In this document: in pieces, positions 26,715 to 36,647 of the stretch
Position numbering within the stretch: position 1 is the stretch's first letter
Layout of the letters: every line of letters begins with the position of its first letter
Origin: Acidobacteriaceae bacterium
GTDB lineage: Bacteria; Acidobacteriota; Terriglobia; Terriglobales; Acidobacteriaceae
DNA: 40,299 bases
Direction of reading: 5' to 3'
NCBI GenBank assembly: GCA_003164855.1
Contig: PLUI01000066.1
Coordinates: forward strand, 13,534-53,832
Position numbers and translations under genes: made by a program
Notes under the pieces: generated by a model
What the model was told of the DNA's origin: nothing
Seen by the model: the letters and a program-made list of their open reading frames with translations, nothing else
Databases searched by the model: none

Positions 26715-27153
26715 GAAAGATAATCTTAAGCTGGTGCCGTTGGCGGCACTGGGGAGGGGATTCGTTACCCCCCAACTCAGGTTGCTCAACGCAATTACGA
26801 AGCAGTTTCGCCCTCTCCCCCGTAGCTGTTTGAGATCCAAGCTGGAAAGCCGTGAATCCTCCCCCTGTGACCCCGCTTGTCCGCTCTGGCCGCAGGTTGA
26901 CGGCTCCAAAAAAGAACGGCAAAGTCCTAAGTGCGGTGCTTGCGAGACACCTTGCAACACCCGGAATCTCGGAAAAAGGTGGCCCCCACCACCACGTTCG
27001 TGGTCTAGCGAGCCCTCGAGAGACTCGGCTAGTATTGCGCCCGAACGCATTTCCAAGGTATGCCGCGTGATGCGCTACGTACTGTGCCCCACGCGGTTGC
27101 TGGAAGTCATTAGCAGCTCTCATTTTTTTCTGAAGGTTTTCTCAGGACTCGTA

Positions 27154-29169
27154 ATGGAAAACGCTGTCAGGCAATTGTACGAATTTGGCCCCTTCGTTCT
27201 GGATCCCGGCGAGCGCCTGCTTCGCCACGGCGCCGCCCGAATGGAGTTACCTCCTCGGGCCTTCGACACCTTGTTGGCGCTGGTGGAGAACAACGGCCAC
27301 CTGCTGGAAAAAGACGCCCTAATGCGAACCGTGTGGGGCGACACCGTGGTTGAGGAAAATAATCTCAGTCAAGTCGTCTACCTGCTTCGTAAGGCTCTCC
27401 GGGACGGAGAAGACGGCTCCCGCTACATCGAGACGGTCCCCAAACGCGGCTACCGCTTCGTCGCTGGAGTTCGCCCCGTCGAGGCAGCGGAAGTGACCGG
27501 AAACAGTCGAGAGGCTCTTGCCGGCTCAGATGCACCGTCCTCTTCTCCCGCCAATCACTGGGACTCAATTGCAACCCCTGCGGGCGCGAGTTCGGCATTG
27601 CAGGGCAATTCCGAGACCGAGTCCGGCTCTGGCTCATCCGATGTCGAACCTCAAATCCCACACTCCGGTGTGCGGAACGGCTGGAAGAAAACCCTGATAG
27701 CTGGTCTGGCCATCGTGACCCTGGTAGCTCTGTTGGGAGCAGCCGGCTGGAGGCAGGGGCTGTTCGGCGAAGCGGGGCCCAGCCTGATTCGCTCGGTAGC
27801 GGTACTGCCATTACAGAATCTTTCCAACGACCCTAACCAGGAATACTTTGTCGACGGAATGACCGACGAGCTTATCACCGATCTGGCACAAATTCGCCAG
27901 TTAAAGGTCGTTTCCAAAACCTCGATCATGCAATACAAAGGCACCCGGATACCACTTCCCCAGATTGGCCGTGAGCTGGGGGTCGATGCCGTGGTGGAAG
28001 GCTCGGTGCTGCGGTCGGGCGATCGCGTGAGAATTACGGCTCAGTTGATTCGCGCCGCAAGCGATCGCCACATCTGGGCAGCGGCATACGACGGCGACCT
28101 CAAGGACGTGCTATCGCTGCAAGCCCGCGTCGCCGAAGCCATTACCGACGAAGTCAAGCTAAACCTAACCGTCGAGGAGAGCGGCCGCCTGCGACGGGGC
28201 CAGGCCGTGAATCCGGAATCTTTCGACCTTTATCTGCGCGGCCGCTACGCCTTGAATCAGAGGAACATCCCAGGCTTTGAAAAGGCGATCGAGTACTTCA
28301 ACCAAGCCATCGAAAAGGATCCAAATTTTGCCCTCGCCTATTCGGGCTTAGCCGATTCCCACACGCTGCTGGTGCTGTACGGGGGAGGTCCAACGCACAG
28401 CACCGAGGCCAAGGCAGCCGCCGAAAAAGCTCTGGCCCTTGACGGCTCCCTGGCGGAGGCCCACACCTCACTGGCCGCAGTGAAAATTTTGCAGGATTGG
28501 GATTGGACGGGGGCAGAGCAGGAGTTTCAACGAGCCCTCGATCTGAATCCTAGTTTCGCGCAGGCCCACCATTGGTATGGCAACCTGCTGCTCGGTCCCG
28601 AAGGACGCCATGACGAAGCCATTGCCGAACTACGGCGCGCGCAGGAGCTCGATCCCATCTGCCTGATCATCAACGCTGACACCGGCTTCGCGTATTATCT
28701 GGCGGGGCGATACGATCTGGCCCTGCAGGCCTATCAGAGAGTTCTGGCTACCAATCCCAACTTCGTCCCGATTCACTTCTACCTGTCCAAATACTATAAA
28801 CAGACTGGACAATACGATCTCTGGCTGAAAGAAAGCATTGACAATGATCGGCTTTCGGGTTTTTCCGGCCGGTCGCAGTACATGCAGGAACTTTATCGCC
28901 AGGGGGGATTTCGGGCCCTAATGCAGGAAATGGCTAAACCCGGAGAATCAAGCAGGCTGGCGAACTACAAGGATCTGCACTTGAATGCTTGCAGCGCAGC
29001 GGAAGCTGATGCGGTCCTGGGCAGAAACCTGCGAGCGCTGGACTACTTGGAGAAATGCTACCGGGAAGCCAGCGTCGCTCTCATCTACGTCAAGGTCGAT
29101 CCCGTCTGGACGAACCTCCGCCCGGAACCGCGCTTTCAGAGCCTGCTTCGCCGCATTGGGCTGCAATAG
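27154..29169 (+). CDS. Membrane-anchored winged-helix (CadC/OmpR-type) regulator with TolB-N/FlgO-like and TPR domains
   Basis: N-terminal YEFGPFVLDPGERLL...VWGDTVVEENNLSQVVYLLRKAL...YIETVPKRGYRFV; TM GLAIVTLVALLGAAGW; SVAVLPLQNLSNDPNQEYFVDGMTDELITDLAQI; TPR repeats. Confidence 0.87.
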   Translation: MENAVRQLYEFGPFVLDPGERLLRHGAARMELPPRAFDTLLALVENNGHLLEKDALMRTVWGDTVVEENNLSQVVYLLRKALRDGEDGSRYIETVPKRGYRFVAGVRPVEAAEVTGNSREALAGSDAPSSSPANHWDSIATPAGASSALQGNSETESGSGSSDVEPQIPHSGVRNGWKKTLIAGLAIVTLVALLGAAGWRQGLFGEAGPSLIRSVAVLPLQNLSNDPNQEYFVDGMTDELITDLAQIRQLKVVSKTSIMQYKGTRIPLPQIGRELGVDAVVEGSVLRSGDRVRITAQLIRAASDRHIWAAAYDGDLKDVLSLQARVAEAITDEVKLNLTVEESGRLRRGQAVNPESFDLYLRGRYALNQRNIPGFEKAIEYFNQAIEKDPNFALAYSGLADSHTLLVLYGGGPTHSTEAKAAAEKALALDGSLAEAHTSLAAVKILQDWDWTGAEQEFQRALDLNPSFAQAHHWYGNLLLGPEGRHDEAIAELRRAQELDPICLIINADTGFAYYLAGRYDLALQAYQRVLATNPNFVPIHFYLSKYYKQTGQYDLWLKESIDNDRLSGFSGRSQYMQELYRQGGFRALMQEMAKPGESSRLANYKDLHLNACSAAEADAVLGRNLRALDYLEKCYREASVALIYVKVDPVWTNLRPEPRFQSLLRRIGLQ

Positions 29170-29324
29170 CATTTCCCAGGCCGCGGATTTTCTTTAGGCG
29201 CCGCCCTTTTCACCGTTTCCTCTGCTTCTGTGTTTGTTTCCTAGCCCTCGCGGACGCAGCCCGCGTTGCGCGCCCCCGCGGGAGTGTTATACCGTAAACA
29301 GTCCGCTCTCTTGAATTCTTATCC

Positions 29325-31034
29325 ATGGCCGATCGCAGCGAAGCTCCCGCCGACCCTACGTCTCAGGCGTCTAACGTCCTGGCGACCAAAGTTGATCCCA
29401 CCTCGGCACGGTTCGAGGCCAACATGCGTTTCCTGGCGGACCTCATGTCACAGGTACGCAACGAAGCCGAAAAGATTTGTGAAGGCGGCGGTGGCAAGGC
29501 CATCGAAAGCCAGCATGCTAAGGGACGCCTCACCGCCCGTGAACGCATTGAATTGTTGGTTGATCCTAAGACCTTCTTCGAATTGGGCATCTATGCCGCC
29601 CATGGCATGTACGAAGAGTGGGGCGGAGCGCCCGCCGCAGGGGTGATCACCGGCTTGGCGCGCATTCACACGCGCATGGTGATGATTATCGCCAACGACG
29701 CAACCGTGAAAGCGGGCGCATTCTTTCCCATGACGTCGAAGAAAGTAATCCGCGCCCAGAACATTGCCATCGAGAACCGTATCCCGACCATCTATCTGGT
29801 GGATTCCGCCGGAGTTTTCCTGCCGCTGCAGGAAGATGTATTTCCCGATACAGACGACTTTGGCCGAGTCTTCCGCAATAACGCCGTCATGTCGGCCCTG
29901 GGCATTCCACAGACCGCCGCCATCATGGGAATGTGCGTGGCCGGTGGCGGATACCTGCCGGTGATGTGCGATCACGTTTTGATGACCGATGGCAGCGGAC
30001 TATTTTTGGCCGGACCGGCCTTGGTACAAGCGGCGATTGGACAAAAAGTTTCGGCGGAAGATCTGGGCGGGGCGGCCATGCATGCGGGCATCAGCGGCAC
30101 GGTCGATTTCCGCGAACCGGACGATCCCGCGTGCCTGGCGCGCATTCGCTCGATCGTCGAGAAGTGGGGATACCGCCGCCAATCTCCTTGGGACCGCAAG
30201 AAACCCGTCGAGCCGGCGCTCGCCGCCGAGGAGATTTATGGCATTTACGATTCCTCGCCCGCGCGTCCCTACGACATGAAAGAGATTCTGGCGCGCGTGC
30301 TCGATGGCAGCCGCTTCGACGAGTACAAACCGGAATATGGCAAAACGCTCATCTGTGGTTACGGACGCATCGGCGGATTCGCCGTCGGCATCGTTGCCAA
30401 CCAGAAAACGCACGCTCATCAAACCGATCACGAAGGCCGCAAGCGCGTCGAGTTCGGCGGTGTGATCTATACGGAGTCGGCAGAGAAGGCGGCGCGCTTC
30501 ATCATGGACTGCAATCAGAATCTGATCCCGCTCATTTTCTTCCACGATGTGAACGGTTTCATGGTGGGTCGCGACGCGGAGTGGAGTGGCATCATCAAAG
30601 CTGGCGCGAAGATGGTGAATGCGGTGTCGAATTCGGTGGTTCCGAAGATCACCGTGATTGTTGGCGGATCGTTCGGCGCCGGACACTATGCGATGTGCGG
30701 CAAAGCCTTCGATCCACGATTCGTATTCGCCTGGCCAACGGCGCGCTACGCAGTCATGAGTGGCGAATCGGCCGCGGGAACTCTGGTTGAGATCAAGGTG
30801 AAGCAACTGGAACGCGGCGGCACCAAGCTGGGCGAAGAAGAAAAGAAAGAACTGTACGAATCGGTGAAGCGTACTTATGACGAGCAGACCGATCCGCGCT
30901 ATGGCGCGGCCAGGCTGTGGATCGACAAGATCATTGATCCCATCGAAACCCGTGACGCCATTACCCAGGCTCTGGAGGCCGCAGCGCTGAACCCCGAGGT
31001 GCCGGAGTTCAAGGTGGGAGTACTGCAAACGTAA
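29325..31034 (+). CDS. Acyl-CoA carboxylase carboxyltransferase (beta) subunit, 3-methylcrotonyl-CoA carboxylase-like
   Basis: HAKGRLTARERIELLVD, YLVDSAGVFLPLQEDVFPDTDDFGRVFRNNAVMSALGIPQ, GGSFGAGHYAMCGKAFDPRFVFAWPTARYAVMSGESAAGTL. Confidence 0.9.
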   Translation: MADRSEAPADPTSQASNVLATKVDPTSARFEANMRFLADLMSQVRNEAEKICEGGGGKAIESQHAKGRLTARERIELLVDPKTFFELGIYAAHGMYEEWGGAPAAGVITGLARIHTRMVMIIANDATVKAGAFFPMTSKKVIRAQNIAIENRIPTIYLVDSAGVFLPLQEDVFPDTDDFGRVFRNNAVMSALGIPQTAAIMGMCVAGGGYLPVMCDHVLMTDGSGLFLAGPALVQAAIGQKVSAEDLGGAAMHAGISGTVDFREPDDPACLARIRSIVEKWGYRRQSPWDRKKPVEPALAAEEIYGIYDSSPARPYDMKEILARVLDGSRFDEYKPEYGKTLICGYGRIGGFAVGIVANQKTHAHQTDHEGRKRVEFGGVIYTESAEKAARFIMDCNQNLIPLIFFHDVNGFMVGRDAEWSGIIKAGAKMVNAVSNSVVPKITVIVGGSFGAGHYAMCGKAFDPRFVFAWPTARYAVMSGESAAGTLVEIKVKQLERGGTKLGEEEKKELYESVKRTYDEQTDPRYGAARLWIDKIIDPIETRDAITQALEAAALNPEVPEFKVGVLQT

Positions 31035-31038
31035 ATTG

Positions 31039-31140
31039 GCCACGGATTTACACGGATCCACACAGATAAGGAGCAGAACGGGCAACGATCTGAGTTTTCT
31101 CGAAGGGTTTTGATCCGTGAGAATCCGCGAAATCCGTGGC
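31039..31140. repeat. Inverted repeat GCCACGGATTT ... AAATCCGTGGC
   Basis: Perfect 11-bp arms (31039-31049, 31130-31140) with additional internal CACGGATCC/GATCCGTG complementarity. Confidence 0.7.
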
Positions 31141-31150
31141 AGGTTTTGAT

Positions 31151-32029
31151 ATGTCCGAACTGGTGAAACTGATCGAATGTCCGCGCGATGCCTGGCAAGG
31201 GCTGAAGGGACAGATTCCGTCCGACATCAAGCGCGCCTATTTGCAGGCCCTGATCAGCGCGGGATTCAAACACATCGACGCAGTCTCGTTCGTTTCGCCC
31301 AAAGCCGTGCCGCAGATGGCGGACTCGGAAGAAGTATTAACAGAACTCGATCCGCCCGACGACGTGGAGATCATCGGCATCGTGGTCAACGAAAAGGGCG
31401 CGCAGCGGGCCATCGATACGCACGCAGTGCACACTCTGGGCTTTCCGTATTCGATCTCGGAAACATTCTTGCGCAAGAATCAGAACCAATCCGCTGAAGA
31501 CGCGCTCGACGAACTGGAGAAGATTCAGAAAAAAGCCGACGATGCCGCGCTCGACGTTGTGGTCTACATCTCAATGGCTTTCGGCAATCCCTACGGCGAT
31601 CTGTGGAACGTGGACGAAGTGATCGAAGCCATCTCGCTCATGGAAGTCGACAACCTGCGAATGATTTCTCTCGCCGACACGGTTGGCATCGCCACTCCAG
31701 AACAAGTCAGCGAACTCGTCGGCGCGGTGATGGCGAAGTACGATTATCTGGAAATCGGAGTCCATCTGCACAGCCGTCCCGAGCATGCTATGGCGAAGGT
31801 TCTCGCGGCTTACGACGCGGGGTGCCGCCGCTTCGACTCTGCGATAGGCGGGCTGGGCGGCTGCCCCTTCGCGCAAGATGCGCTGGTTGGCAACATCGCG
31901 ACCGAGAAAGTGATTGAAGCCTTGAAGCAGCGTGGTGCGGAATTGCCGCCGATAAAACGATTAGACACGCTGCTACGAGCAACCACCGAGATGGGCGCGA
32001 GATATTCGAATGCCCTCAGCGACGATTAG
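31151..32029 (+). CDS. Hydroxymethylglutaryl-CoA lyase
   Basis: ECPRDAWQGLKGQIPSDIKRAYLQALISAGFKHIDAVSFVSPKAVPQMAD, ISLADTVGIATPEQV, GVHLHSRPEHAMAKV, FDSAIGGLGGCPFAQDALVGN. Confidence 0.9.
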   Translation: MSELVKLIECPRDAWQGLKGQIPSDIKRAYLQALISAGFKHIDAVSFVSPKAVPQMADSEEVLTELDPPDDVEIIGIVVNEKGAQRAIDTHAVHTLGFPYSISETFLRKNQNQSAEDALDELEKIQKKADDAALDVVVYISMAFGNPYGDLWNVDEVIEAISLMEVDNLRMISLADTVGIATPEQVSELVGAVMAKYDYLEIGVHLHSRPEHAMAKVLAAYDAGCRRFDSAIGGLGGCPFAQDALVGNIATEKVIEALKQRGAELPPIKRLDTLLRATTEMGARYSNALSDD

Positions 32030-32041
32030 CGGTTTCAAAAT

Positions 32042-32824
32042 ATGAACTACAAAACGATCCAACTCAGTTACGATTCCGGCGTCGCCACGATCACGCTGAA
32101 CCGCCCGGACAAGCGCAACGCCATCAGCTTCGAGTTGATTGACGATCTGCTGCGCGCGCTCGAGGAAGTGGAGACATCCGAGGCGATTGTCCTCATCCTA
32201 ACCGGCGCCGGCAAAGCTTTCTGCTCCGGCATGGACCTGGAAAACTTAAACACGCTGATCGGCCGGTCGCCCGTACAAAATCTCAAAGATTCCGAAACCA
32301 TGGTCCGACTGTTCCGCTCACTTTACGAATTCCCCAAGGTGACGATTGCGGCGGTGAATGGCGCAGCCATCGCGGGTGGCACCGGACTGGCGTTGCTGTG
32401 CGACTTCACTTTAGCCGTGCCGGAAGCCAAGTTCGGCTATACCGAAGTGCGCATCGGCTTTGTCCCCGCCATTGTTTCCACTTTCCTGCTGCGCCAGGTG
32501 AGCGAAAAGCAGGCGCGCGATCTTTTGCTGACGGGAAGAATTTTCGGTGCGGAAGAAGCGGCGCGCATGGGATTGATCAGCAAAATCGTCGCTCCGGAAA
32601 ATTTAATTGCCCGATCTCGCGAACTGGCAGCGCTGCTGATCGAAAACAGTCCAGCTTCTCTGCGAGCGACCAAGAAACTCCTCACCGATCATGGCCGCGC
32701 CGAACTTGATGCGCAGATCGATGATGCCGTGCGCGAGAATGCCGCCATCCGCACCACCGCCGACTTCCGCGAGGGAATTGCATCATTTCTTGAAAAGCGC
32801 AAGCCGGTATGGACCGGGAAGTGA
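32042..32824 (+). CDS. Enoyl-CoA hydratase/isomerase (methylglutaconyl-CoA hydratase-like)
   Basis: LNRPDKRNAISFELIDDLLRAL, KAFCSGMDLENL, AVNGAAIAGGTGLALLCDFTLA, FGYTEVRIGFVPAIVSTFLLRQV. Confidence 0.88.
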   Translation: MNYKTIQLSYDSGVATITLNRPDKRNAISFELIDDLLRALEEVETSEAIVLILTGAGKAFCSGMDLENLNTLIGRSPVQNLKDSETMVRLFRSLYEFPKVTIAAVNGAAIAGGTGLALLCDFTLAVPEAKFGYTEVRIGFVPAIVSTFLLRQVSEKQARDLLLTGRIFGAEEAARMGLISKIVAPENLIARSRELAALLIENSPASLRATKKLLTDHGRAELDAQIDDAVRENAAIRTTADFREGIASFLEKRKPVWTGK

Positions 32825-32834
32825 GGAGCGGGGA

Positions 32835-33278
32835 ATGAGTTCGAAGCCACAGGCAGTCAATGAAACCCGGCTGCGCGTGCGTTACGCCGAGACCGATCAA
32901 ATGGGAGTGGTGTACCATTCCAACCATTTCATCTGGTTCGAAGTGGGACGCGTCGAATTGCTGCGCCAGCTGGGCTTTTCTTATCGCGACATGGAGAGCA
33001 AAGATGGATGCTTCATCGCCGTGGCCGAAGCCAGATGCCGCTATCGTGCCCCGGTGCGCTATGACGAGGAAGTCACGGTGCGCACGGAATTGTTGAATGT
33101 GCGCGACTCGGTGGTCCACTTTGGTTATGAGTTGCGGCGCGTAGACGATGGCACTCTGCTCGCCGAAGGGGAAACCACGCACATCGTCACCGACGCAGAC
33201 ATGAAGATTGCCGTGCTGCCGGAAAAATACTTGCAGGTGTTCCGCGCCGCGGTGGGGAAACACCAAACCGGTCACTAG
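32835..33278 (+). CDS. YbgC/4-hydroxybenzoyl-CoA-type acyl-CoA thioesterase
   Basis: RLRVRYAETDQMGVVYHSNHFIWFEVGRVELLRQLGFSYRDME. Confidence 0.9.
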   Translation: MSSKPQAVNETRLRVRYAETDQMGVVYHSNHFIWFEVGRVELLRQLGFSYRDMESKDGCFIAVAEARCRYRAPVRYDEEVTVRTELLNVRDSVVHFGYELRRVDDGTLLAEGETTHIVTDADMKIAVLPEKYLQVFRAAVGKHQTGH

Positions 33279-33308
33279 AAACTGGAAATAGGAAACGGGA
33301 AACTTATT

Positions 33309-34838
33309 TTGAACGCACTTCACATCAGCGGCAACGACCTTACTCTGGAAGCGGTTCTCGAAGTTGCGGCCCAACGCCGTCCCGTGCTCCTATCCGCCGA
33401 TGCCCGCGCAGCCGTCGATCGCGCGCGCGCCGTCGTCGATGAGATTGTGGCGAACAATAAGCTCGCCTATGCCATCACCACCGGCGTAGGCAAGCTCAGC
33501 GATGTGCGCATTGTGGGCGACCAGATTCGCGAATTGCAAATCAACCTGGTGCGCTCGCACGCTGTAGGCGTCGGCGACCCGCTCTCTGCAGCCGAGACCC
33601 GCGCCATGATGCTTCTACGCGCCAATTCTCTGGCCAAAGGCTATTCGGGAGTGCGCGCAGTCGTCATCGATACACTCTGCGAAATGCTGAACCGCGGCGT
33701 TATCCCTTATGTGCCCTCGCAGGGCAGTGTGGGCGCGAGCGGTGATCTGGCTCCCCTGGCTCATCTGGCATTGACCTTGATCGGCGAGGGCGAGTGCATC
33801 GACGCTGCAGGCCTGCGCATCTCTAGTGGCGACGCCCTGCAGCGGGCACAGATCAAGCCGATCGTGCTGCAGGCCAAAGAAACCATCTCGCTGATCAACG
33901 GTACGCAGGCCATGCTGGCCCTAGGTACGTTGGCGCTGCTGGCTGCGGAAACCCTGGTCGATTCCGCCGATGTGCTCGGCGGTCTCTGCTGCGACGCACT
34001 GAAAGGCACCGACGCGGCCTTCGACGAACGTATCCACAAAGCGCGCCCGCACAGCGGACAAATCAAGACGGCCGCGAACCTGCGCAAGATGCTCGAAGGC
34101 AGTCAGATTCGGGAATCGCACCGCGAATGCGGCCGCGTGCAGGACGCTTATTCCCTGCGCTGCATTCCGCAGGTGCACGGCGCGGTGCGCGATACGCTGG
34201 CGCACTGCCGCGAAGTGTTTGAGATCGAGGCGAACTCCGCGGTGGACAATCCTCTGGTCTTCATCACCGACGCGGAGAATTCCGCAGGCGACGTCGTCTC
34301 CGGCGGAAATTTCCACGGCGAACCGCTGGCCTTCGCTCTGGATTTTCTTGGCATCGTATTAAGCGCTCTCGCAGGAATCAGTGAACGAAGAATCGAGCGC
34401 CTGGTGAATCCCGCACTCAGCGAGGGGTTGCCGCCATTCCTGGCCCAGGGCGCGGGATTGAATTCCGGTTTCATGATGCCGCAGGTCACGGCCGCTGCGC
34501 TGGTCAGCGAGAACAAAGTGCTGGCTCATCCCGCATCGGTGGATTCGATTACTACATCGGGCAACAAGGAGGACTACGTCTCCATGGGCATGACGGCGGC
34601 AAACAAGCTGAAGCGCATCGTCGAAAATACGCGCAATGTGCTGGCCATCGAAGCCATGGCCGTGGCCCAGGCAATCGACTTCCTCGCCCCACTGAAAACT
34701 TCAAAACGCGGACAGGCCGCACATACGGCGATCCGCTCGGTGTGCCCCACGATGGAGAAGGACCGCGTGATGTACAAAGATCTCGCTCGCATCTCGGAAA
34801 TGATCGCGACGGGGAAGATCGCGGAAATTATCCACTGA
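33309..34838 (+). CDS. hutH: Histidine ammonia-lyase
   Basis: YAITTGVGKLSDVRI, LVRSHAVGVG, MIO triad motif GSVGASGDLAPLAHLAL, SGNKEDYVSMG; TTG start. Confidence 0.9.
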   Translation: MNALHISGNDLTLEAVLEVAAQRRPVLLSADARAAVDRARAVVDEIVANNKLAYAITTGVGKLSDVRIVGDQIRELQINLVRSHAVGVGDPLSAAETRAMMLLRANSLAKGYSGVRAVVIDTLCEMLNRGVIPYVPSQGSVGASGDLAPLAHLALTLIGEGECIDAAGLRISSGDALQRAQIKPIVLQAKETISLINGTQAMLALGTLALLAAETLVDSADVLGGLCCDALKGTDAAFDERIHKARPHSGQIKTAANLRKMLEGSQIRESHRECGRVQDAYSLRCIPQVHGAVRDTLAHCREVFEIEANSAVDNPLVFITDAENSAGDVVSGGNFHGEPLAFALDFLGIVLSALAGISERRIERLVNPALSEGLPPFLAQGAGLNSGFMMPQVTAAALVSENKVLAHPASVDSITTSGNKEDYVSMGMTAANKLKRIVENTRNVLAIEAMAVAQAIDFLAPLKTSKRGQAAHTAIRSVCPTMEKDRVMYKDLARISEMIATGKIAEIIH

Positions 34839-34925
34839 AAAATCAAACGATTGAACCACGGCGTCTCTCACGCTGCGGTAGATTGACACAAGATTCACGC
34901 ACATCTAGTCTGGCTAGACTTCCTG

Positions 34926-36647
34926 ATGGCACCGCCTACTGAGAGCTTCCAGAATCAGCATCCGAGCATCCATTACCTACTTCTTGCAATAGCCGTCCTC
35001 GCCTGCCTGCTCCCGTTTGCCGGCAGCGCTTTCAAAGTGGACGACACTTTATTTCTCTACGTCGCGCGGCACATCGCGAAGCATCCGCTTGATCCCTATG
35101 GATTCAAAGTCAACTGGTACAGGGACGCGGTCCCCATGGCGGTCGAAACCAAGAATCCTCCGCTTGCTTCTTACTATCTCGCTGCGGCGGCCAGCATCTT
35201 CGGATGGTCTGAACGCGCATTGCATCTCGCCTTCCTTCTGCCCGCGCTAGCGGTGGTGCTGGGCACATATCGCCTGGCGCAGCGCTTTACGAATTCACCC
35301 CTGCTTGCTGCCGCGGCCACGCTTCTCACGCCCGGATGTCTAATCTCTGCCAATAGTGTGATGTGCGACGTCTCGATGTTGGCGCTATGGCTTTGGGCAA
35401 TTATTTTCTGGATTGAAGGCATTGAGCCGCAGAAACCTGCCTATCTGATCACTTCTGCCCTGCTTATTACGTTGTGTTCCTTGGCAAAGTTTTTTGGCAT
35501 CGCTTTGATCCCGCTGCTCGCCGTGTATTCCTTGGCACGGCAGCGCCGTCTCGGCAACTGGGCTTGGTACCTGCTCCTACCGATTCTGGTTCTCACTGGA
35601 TTTCAATATTGGACCAAGGCCGTCTACGGAATCCGCATGATTACCAGCGCCGGCCATGTCTCTACCGGCATTCGTCAGGAGAGACAAGCTTCCACCCTGG
35701 CCAAGCTATTCGTTGATCTCAGTTTTGTTGGCGGATGCATGCTTCCCGCGCTAACCCTTGCTCCGCTGCTTTGGACGCGCCGCAAAATCCTAATCGTCTG
35801 TGCGCTGAGTGCAATCGCGGGATTTCTCCTCGCCACCGGCCAAATCGGTCTCGGTGGAATCCTCGGGCCGCCTCACTTTTATCACCATAGTTTATCGGTT
35901 GGCATTCACTTGACGCTCTTCATCGCCGCTGGATCCTCTGTAATGGCGCTGGCGGTCGCGGACGCATGGAAGCGAAAAGATGCCAACGCTCTTTTGCTGA
36001 TGCTTTGGGTAATCGGGACATTTATTTTTACCGGCTTCTTGAACTGGACCATCAATGCCCGCTCCGTACTCCCATTGATTCCCGCCGTCGGCATCCTGCT
36101 GGCGCGCCGCGCCGACGAACTCCGCGCAACTTCGATCCGCTGGCGCCCAGCATTGGTGGCATTATCGTTAGCCGCAGCGGGCGCGGTATCGCTCTGGCTC
36201 ACCTGGGCTGACTCCGAACTGGCGAACTCGGCGCGAACCGCCGCCGAAATAATAGAGCAGCGAACCCGAAACCAGCCGGGCACAGTCTGGTTCACCGGCC
36301 ATTGGGGATTCCAATACTACATGGAGGCTTTCGGCGCGCGCCCCGTTGTGCTCGATGACCCGCCGCACCGCCCCGGAGACTTCCTCGCCGTGTCTCCACA
36401 AACATCTCTCTTCGAAATACGTCCGAACTTCGTAACTTCAACCGACGTTATTCGAATTCCGATGCGTCTCGGTATCACCACCATCCAAGGCGAGCTGGGC
36501 GCGGGATTCTACTCCTTCGATTCCGGCCCCTTGCCTTTTGCCATCGGACCGGTGCCCGCAGAGGACTACAAATTAATTCAGTTGGGAACAAAGCCCGTCT
36601 TAGAGGCATCGCCAAACGATTTGCCTCCAGGGACGCCGTCGCTTTAA
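34926..36647 (+). CDS. Glycosyltransferase family 39-like multi-TM protein
   Basis: Multiple TM helices; N-terminal KVDDTLFLYVARHIAKHPLDPYGF and NPPLASYYLAAAASIFGWSERALHL typical of ArnT/PMT-like proteins. Confidence 0.8.
   Translation: MAPPTESFQNQHPSIHYLLLAIAVLACLLPFAGSAFKVDDTLFLYVARHIAKHPLDPYGFKVNWYRDAVPMAVETKNPPLASYYLAAAASIFGWSERALHLAFLLPALAVVLGTYRLAQRFTNSPLLAAAATLLTPGCLISANSVMCDVSMLALWLWAIIFWIEGIEPQKPAYLITSALLITLCSLAKFFGIALIPLLAVYSLARQRRLGNWAWYLLLPILVLTGFQYWTKAVYGIRMITSAGHVSTGIRQERQASTLAKLFVDLSFVGGCMLPALTLAPLLWTRRKILIVCALSAIAGFLLATGQIGLGGILGPPHFYHHSLSVGIHLTLFIAAGSSVMALAVADAWKRKDANALLLMLWVIGTFIFTGFLNWTINARSVLPLIPAVGILLARRADELRATSIRWRPALVALSLAAAGAVSLWLTWADSELANSARTAAEIIEQRTRNQPGTVWFTGHWGFQYYMEAFGARPVVLDDPPHRPGDFLAVSPQTSLFEIRPNFVTSTDVIRIPMRLGITTIQGELGAGFYSFDSGPLPFAIGPVPAEDYKLIQLGTKPVLEASPNDLPPGTPSL

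Noticed and set aside
26852-27070. 72-aa ORF upstream of the winged-helix regulator
   Set aside because: Basic, low-complexity translation without motif; overlaps other equally unsupported frames.
26668-27153. N-terminal 162-residue extension of the winged-helix regulator ORF
   Set aside because: Extension sequence is not protein-like; the CadC-type domain starts naturally at ATG 27154.
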